Origin: Undibacterium hunanense
GTDB lineage: Bacteria; Pseudomonadota; Gammaproteobacteria; Burkholderiales; Burkholderiaceae_D
NCBI RefSeq assembly: GCF_014284335.1
Contig: NZ_JACOGF010000008.1
Span: 244,832-308,831 of the forward strand
Direction: 5' to 3'
Length of the DNA stretch: 64,000 nt
The notes under the pieces are model-generated. The model saw only the letters and a program-made list of their open reading frames with translations. It did not search any database and was not told where the DNA came from. Below, one piece after another: positions 59,962 through 64,000 of this stretch (the first letter of the stretch is position 1; the number at the start of each line of letters is the position of its first letter). The translations under genes and the position numbers were made by a program.

Positions 59962-60879
59962 CTACAATACAGGATGCCTTTGATCAAAGGCATCCACTTC
60001 CCTTTGCCATAGACGTGCCTGCTCGCGCAGCCAGTCTGTAAATACACGCATTTCAGGCAGATCAGCACTGTCTTCGCGCATGATCAGCAGATTGTCGCGT
60101 GGCGTGGCACAGACTACATCGCTGGCCAGCACCAGGCTGCCTGCCTGCAGGCGTCGCCAGGCGATCGACAGGCGACCAAGGGCAATGCCCTGGCTTAGTT
60201 CAGCGGCTTCCAGCAAGACATCGGCATCGTTATAGGCTTGTCCTTGCGGGCTGAAATCTGCTGCCATGCCGGCAGCGGTTTGCCAGCTACCCGCGTCCAA
60301 CGACAGGTGTTGCAGCATGGCGCTGGCGGGCCAGAGGCGTGCATCGCTGCCCAGTGTTGCCGCCAGTGCTGGCGAGGTCAATGCTACCAGGCGATCATTA
60401 AACAGGATTTCGCAAATCTGGTCGGTGCTTTGCCGGGTGCCATGGCGTATGGCCAGCATGGCCACGCGCGGTGCTGCCCGCACCAAAGAATAATCAGTAT
60501 CGATAATCAGGCGGATATGTGGGTGAGCTTGCGCAAAACTGTCCAGACGCGGCAACAGCCATTCTTTGGCGATGGATGCCAGAGTACTGATGTGCAGAGT
60601 CTTTTGTGTCGCATCATCAGGCGGATAAATCGCCTGGTGCAGGGCCGACAAGGGCCCAGCCAGACGCGCCAGCAAGGCAGCACCGTCATCCGTCAGACTG
60701 ACTTTAGGGCCATTGCGTTTGAACAGGGTCAGCGCACTCCAGTCTTCCAACTGACGTATCTGGCGGCTGATGGCACCGGGCGTCAGGCTGAGTTCTTCTG
60801 CGGCACGGCTAAAACTGCCTAGCCGCGATGCTGCCTCAAAGGCTTGCAGAGTGAATAGGGGCGGCAGTTTTTCGTGCAT
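59962..60879 (-). CDS. LysR-family regulator
   Basis: 305 residues with N-terminal helix-turn-helix (LQAFEAASRLGSFSRAAEEL, LTPGAISRQIRQLED) and the co-inducer-binding domain (KTLHISTLASIAKEWLLPRL). The pattern resembles GcvA-type LysR members. Divergent from the quinone oxidoreductase gene by 99 bp, which it probably regulates. Ligand unknown. Confidence 0.85.
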   Translation of the reverse strand: MHEKLPPLFTLQAFEAASRLGSFSRAAEELSLTPGAISRQIRQLEDWSALTLFKRNGPKVSLTDDGAALLARLAGPLSALHQAIYPPDDATQKTLHISTLASIAKEWLLPRLDSFAQAHPHIRLIIDTDYSLVRAAPRVAMLAIRHGTRQSTDQICEILFNDRLVALTSPALAATLGSDARLWPASAMLQHLSLDAGSWQTAAGMAADFSPQGQAYNDADVLLEAAELSQGIALGRLSIAWRRLQAGSLVLASDVVCATPRDNLLIMREDSADLPEMRVFTDWLREQARLWQREVDAFDQRHPVL

Positions 60880-60978
60880 GTTGAATTTTCTTCACTTTCA
60901 TGTTGCGTAAGTATCGTTTTTTAATCTTCACATAGTACGACAATAATTTGGGCATCGTAACTTCCTATGGGATGTGAA

Positions 60979-61953
60979 ATGCACGCAATCATCATCAATC
61001 AATTCGGCGGGCCAGAACAATTAAGACTGCAAGAGGTGGATGCACCAGGCGGTGACATCATCGTGCAGGCCGCCTGGGCGGGCGTCAATTTTGTCGATAT
61101 CTATCAGCGCGAAGGCCGCTACCTTGGCGTGAAACAACCCTGGCCCATGGGCATAGAAGGCACCGGCATCATCATCCATGCACCCGTTGGCAGCGGCTGG
61201 AAGGCGGGCGAGCGCGTAGCCTATACCACCGGCGTACAGGGCAGCTATGCTGAACTGGTGGCCGTACCTGCGGCCAACCTGATACGCGTGCCGGATGACA
61301 TCAGCCTGCGCGATGCCTGTGCGGCAATCGAACATGGCCTGACCTCTATCATGCTGGCTGATGACGTAGCCAGACTACCTGAAAAAGGATCAGTGTCAGG
61401 TTCGGTGCTGGTCCATGCCGCTGCCGGTGGTGTCGGCGGCTGGCTGGTGCAATTGTTGGTGGCGCGTGGCCTGACCGTGTTTGGTACGACATCTTCTGCC
61501 ACCAAGGCTGCATGGCTGAGCAGCGTTGGTGCTATCCCGGTACGGTATAACGGAGATACTGACTGGCCTGCGCTGGTGCTGGACCAGACCAATGGGCGTG
61601 GGGTCGATGTAGTGTTCGATTCTGTCGGCAAATCGACATTTGCACATAGCCTGCAACTGGTCGCCACACGTGGCCATGTTGTCCTGTTTGGTGCTGCCAG
61701 CGGCCAGCCAGACCCGGTCGATGTCTTGCAACTGATGCGCAAGAGCATCACGCTGACGCGCCCAGTCTTGCCACATTATGTGGACACCCCTGCCCGTCTG
61801 CAAGCACATGCGGCGGCAGTGTTACGCCACATTGCCGATGGTACGGTGCAATTGCGTATTCATGCCACTTATCCGCTGGCCGACGCAGCTTTGGCGCATA
61901 GTGCACTCGCAGAACGGGGCACTCAAGGCAAGCTACTACTCTCTATCAACTAG
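60979..61953 (+). CDS. NADPH:quinone oxidoreductase-like enzyme
   Basis: 324 residues of the zinc-independent MDR family: start MHAIIINQFGGPEQLRL, catalytic groove AWAGVNFVDIYQREGRY, NADPH-binding VHAAAGGVGGWLVQLLVARG and TSSATKAAWLSSVGA. It reduces quinones or electrophilic ketones with NADPH. I begin at ATG 60979 with GGGA upstream rather than the earlier in-frame ATG 60967. Divergent LysR regulator; next genes RidA and an aminotransferase are on the same strand but separated by a palindromic repeat. Confidence 0.88.
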   Translation: MHAIIINQFGGPEQLRLQEVDAPGGDIIVQAAWAGVNFVDIYQREGRYLGVKQPWPMGIEGTGIIIHAPVGSGWKAGERVAYTTGVQGSYAELVAVPAANLIRVPDDISLRDACAAIEHGLTSIMLADDVARLPEKGSVSGSVLVHAAAGGVGGWLVQLLVARGLTVFGTTSSATKAAWLSSVGAIPVRYNGDTDWPALVLDQTNGRGVDVVFDSVGKSTFAHSLQLVATRGHVVLFGAASGQPDPVDVLQLMRKSITLTRPVLPHYVDTPARLQAHAAAVLRHIADGTVQLRIHATYPLADAALAHSALAERGTQGKLLLSIN

Positions 61954-62052
61954 GGCCTACGAAAAACCGCCCCAGCTGCGTTGCAACTCCTAGCCGTACT
62001 AAAGTACTGTCTTCGTCGCTACTCCTTGCTGGGACAATTTTTCGTAGGCCCT
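61952..62052. repeat. Intergenic inverted repeat (REP-like)
   Basis: AGGGCCTACGAAAAA at the left and TTTTTCGTAGGGCCCT-like AGGCCCT at the right make a 14-bp stem around about 70 bases that contain GCGTTGCAACTCCTAGCC and the near-mirror TCGTCGCTACTCC. It starts at the quinone oxidoreductase stop and lies before ridA, so it may be an extragenic palindromic repeat or a transcription-limiting hairpin. Confidence 0.65.
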
Positions 62053-62074
62053 AAACCCTAAAATTATTTAAAAT

Positions 62075-62539
62075 ATGACTACCATCGCACAAAAATTGCA
62101 ACAACTCGGCCACATCCTGCCCCCTGTCAAAGCACCGGCGGCCAATTATGTCAGCTATACGGTACAAAATAATGTACTCATCATCGCCGGGCAAATTGGT
62201 CGCCCCGGCGCTGCCAAAGCTGGCGTGGTGGGTGCCGGGCTATCGCCAGAAATCGCAAAACAAGAGGCAGAAATCGCCGCCCTTGGCGTGCTGGCGGTTA
62301 TCGATGCCGTCACTGGTGGCGACATCAGCCGCATCGCCCAAGTGCAGCGCCTGGGCGTGTTCATCGCCGCCACACCAGACTTTGACGGGCACAGTGCCAT
62401 CGCCAACGGCGCATCCGATCTGATCGTGGCAACGCTGGGTGAACGTGGCCACCATGCACGCACTGCCATCGGCGTCGCCAGCCTGCCGACAGGTGCAGCG
62501 GTAGAAGTGGATGCGATTGTACAATTGAATCCGGCATGA
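62075..62539 (+). CDS. RidA-family enamine/imine deaminase
   Basis: 154 residues of the RidA/YjgF fold: PPVKAPAANYVSYTVQNNVL, IAGQIGRPGAAK, and the late strand RLGVFIAATPDFDGHS with GERGHHARTAIGVASLP. RidA proteins hydrolyse reactive enamine intermediates produced by PLP enzymes. It overlaps the following class V aminotransferase gene by four bases, so its target is probably produced by that enzyme. Confidence 0.9.
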   Translation: MTTIAQKLQQLGHILPPVKAPAANYVSYTVQNNVLIIAGQIGRPGAAKAGVVGAGLSPEIAKQEAEIAALGVLAVIDAVTGGDISRIAQVQRLGVFIAATPDFDGHSAIANGASDLIVATLGERGHHARTAIGVASLPTGAAVEVDAIVQLNPA

Positions 62540-63747
62540 GCAATATGATCAGCGCAGACCAATTGGCACAGTTACGTGATGACACACCGGGGTTAAACAG
62601 CGGTGTGCACCTCAACCACGCAGGTGCATCGCTAATGCCGCAGGCGGCCCTGCAAGCCATCCATGCACACCTTGATCTGGAAGCACAAGTCGGCCCCATG
62701 GAGGCGGGTTTGCTGGTAGCAGACAAGTTGCAAGATTTACGCAAGCATGCAGCGCAGTTGATCAATGCACAGGCAGATGAAATCGCCCTCATGACATCCG
62801 GCTCCAGCGCCTTTGGCAGCATGTTTGCTGCCATGCCCAGACTGAACAAGGGTGAGCGCATTCTGGTAGGCAGGCAAGAATGGGGCGGCAACCTGGCCAA
62901 TTACCAGCGTGCGGCGCTGGCTGCCGGTGCCAGCGTTGAAACCATCCACTGCCATGTGGACGGTAGCGTCAATGCCCATGCATTGGCCAACATGATAGAC
63001 AGCCGCGTGCGCCTGATTTCGCTGACCTGGCTACCGGCCAACAGTGGCCTGATCAACGACGCCGCTGCCGTGGGCAAGGTCGCCGCCGCAGCGGGCGTGC
63101 CCTACATCATTGATGCTGGGCAGGCACTGGGGCAAGTGCCAGTCGATGTCCAGACCTTGCAATGTGATGTACTGAAAAGCGCAGGCCGCAAGCATCTGCG
63201 TGGTCCACGCGGCACCGCCCTGCTGTATGTGCGACGTACTTTCCTGCAGCAATTGGAACCGGCCTGGGTCGATGTATCATCTGCCCCCATCAGTACAGAT
63301 GCAGTCCACCTGCGCGATGACGCCCGCCGCTTTGAAACCAGCGAAGCCGCCGTCGCCCTGCAACTGGGGCTGGCAGAGTCCATCAAACTCGCGCTGGAAT
63401 GGGGTGTGGATCAGCTTGGCCAGGTCAGCGCCGGACTGGCTAGCGCCTGTCGTACACGCCTGGCACGCATGCCCGGCATCACCCTGCATGACCTGGGCGA
63501 TTTGAGCGATTTGGGTATTGGCCCACAATCAGGCATCGTCGCCTTCAACCTGCGTGGGCATGATGCAATGGCCTTAAAAAACAAACTGGCACAGCAGCTC
63601 ATCTACATCGGTGCCAATGGCATACCCTACACGCCGCTGGACATGCAGGCACGCGGTCTGCACAGTATTGCGCGGGCATCATTTTCTTATTTGAATACGG
63701 TCGATGATGTGGAAAAATTGGCGCGGGCGTTGGAACAGTTGGCTTGA
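62536..63747 (+). CDS. Class V aminotransferase (PLP enzyme)
   Basis: 403 residues. Seen: N-terminal LNHAGASLMP, PLP contact SGSSAFGSMFAAMP, the Asp of IIDAGQALGQ and the PLP lysine K219 in SAGRKHLRG. The fold is that of cysteine desulfurase-like / isopenicillin epimerase-like enzymes; the substrate is not determinable. Translationally coupled to RidA, which protects against the enamine that such enzymes release. Confidence 0.88.
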   Translation: MSNMISADQLAQLRDDTPGLNSGVHLNHAGASLMPQAALQAIHAHLDLEAQVGPMEAGLLVADKLQDLRKHAAQLINAQADEIALMTSGSSAFGSMFAAMPRLNKGERILVGRQEWGGNLANYQRAALAAGASVETIHCHVDGSVNAHALANMIDSRVRLISLTWLPANSGLINDAAAVGKVAAAAGVPYIIDAGQALGQVPVDVQTLQCDVLKSAGRKHLRGPRGTALLYVRRTFLQQLEPAWVDVSSAPISTDAVHLRDDARRFETSEAAVALQLGLAESIKLALEWGVDQLGQVSAGLASACRTRLARMPGITLHDLGDLSDLGIGPQSGIVAFNLRGHDAMALKNKLAQQLIYIGANGIPYTPLDMQARGLHSIARASFSYLNTVDDVEKLARALEQLA

Positions 63748-63888
63748 TGGTGTAGCGTATTGCTAATGGGCGGCGTGTTCTTTATACGTTTTTACGGCAA
63801 AACCGGTGCGCGTGGCGCACATGGTGCACCCGAGCATTTTTCGACCTTGCCCGATAAATGAATGGATAATACGTAGGGTAATGAAATG

Positions 63889-63964
63889 GACGCCTCCCTC
63901 CCAAACGGCATCGTGATGTGCCAAAGTAGAGTTTCGACAAACTACTTAACAGAAGGGAAGCGTC
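63889..63964 (+). ncRNA. Candidate IS110 left-end structure / possible bridge-RNA region
   Basis: GACGCCTCCCT (63889-63899) and AGGGAAGCGTC (63954-63964) pair with one mismatch around a 54-base stretch immediately before the transposase ATG. In IS110 elements of the IS621 type the non-coding left end encodes the bridge RNA that chooses the target. Here only position supports this; the element boundary and the remainder lie outside the window. Confidence 0.4.
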
Positions 63965-64000
63965 ATGGAAAAGATTACCGTAATTGGATTGGATTTGGCA
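63965..64000 (+). CDS. IS110-family transposase, N-terminus only
   Basis: The frame begins MEKITVIGLDLA and runs off the window end. GLDLA with the aspartate is the first catalytic motif of the RuvC-like DEDD transposase of IS110 elements. The ribosome site AGAAGGGAAG lies upstream. Partial; the element probably extends beyond the window. Confidence 0.75.
   Translation, partial: MEKITVIGLDLA

Noticed and set aside
1..64000. Search for CRISPR arrays, tRNA genes, rRNA and riboswitches
   Set aside because: No array of regularly spaced repeats, no cloverleaf-like tRNA and no recognised riboswitch core were seen by eye. Short unusual tRNAs could be missed.

Overview
This window looks like the chromosome of a betaproteobacterium of the order Burkholderiales, most likely family Oxalobacteraceae. 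That rests on gene content: a kynBU-kynA kynurenine cluster with a divergent Lrp/AsnC regulator, an acetoacetate decarboxylase with a 3-hydroxybutyrate dehydrogenase, abundant LysR and XRE regulators, and a podovirus-type prophage. The genus is not fixed by anything I can see.

Layout. 1-4.7 kb: partial exported protein, Nudix hydrolase, Lrp-type regulator (kynR-like), kynB, kynU, kynA, with large CACAGAG-type hairpin repeats between them. 4.7-7.7 kb: an ATP-grasp protein, an AlkB-like dioxygenase and a tandem pair of ClpP-like periplasmic proteins. 7.9-34.7 kb (all minus strand): the structural and lysis half of a short-tailed phage. Read in transcription order it holds terminase small and large subunits, portal, scaffold, N4-gp56-type capsid, connector, tail and fibre proteins, holin/endolysin and an ejection protein with a transglycosylase domain. 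The last phage-like gene repeats the N-terminus of that ejection protein but ends in an ADP-ribosyltransferase-like toxin domain. It is followed by candidate immunity genes and broken toxin cassettes. No integrase or repressor is visible. 35-50 kb: ordinary-looking chromosomal genes (HAF-repeat protein, acetoacetate decarboxylase, 3-hydroxybutyrate dehydrogenase, two Sel1 proteins, GST, XRE/MmyB regulator, kelch-type protein, MmcQ/YjbR protein, HipB-like regulator, DUF6988-like protein, alpha/beta hydrolase, Fic enzyme). 50.6-54.0 kb: a second phage-like module (replication and regulation genes, minus strand) fed by a strong promoter. That promoter shares an identical 14-bp palindrome with a promoter pointing the other way at 54.86 kb. 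55-57.5 kb: unknown gene, second ATP-grasp protein, DUF2007-type membrane protein. 57.9-59.6 kb: a ricin-lectin / delta-endotoxin-like / jacalin-like pore-forming toxin gene flanked by fragments of a LysR gene and a cytochrome b561 gene. 60-63.7 kb: LysR regulator, quinone oxidoreductase, RidA, class V aminotransferase. 63.9-64 kb: start of an IS110-family transposase.

The two most striking items are (1) the phage ejection-protein paralogue turned toxin at 9.6-11.5 kb, which suggests a virion-delivered polymorphic toxin with its own immunity array, and (2) the Cry-like three-domain toxin at 57.9 kb sitting in gene debris. Both calls rest on motif reading only; no database search was run.
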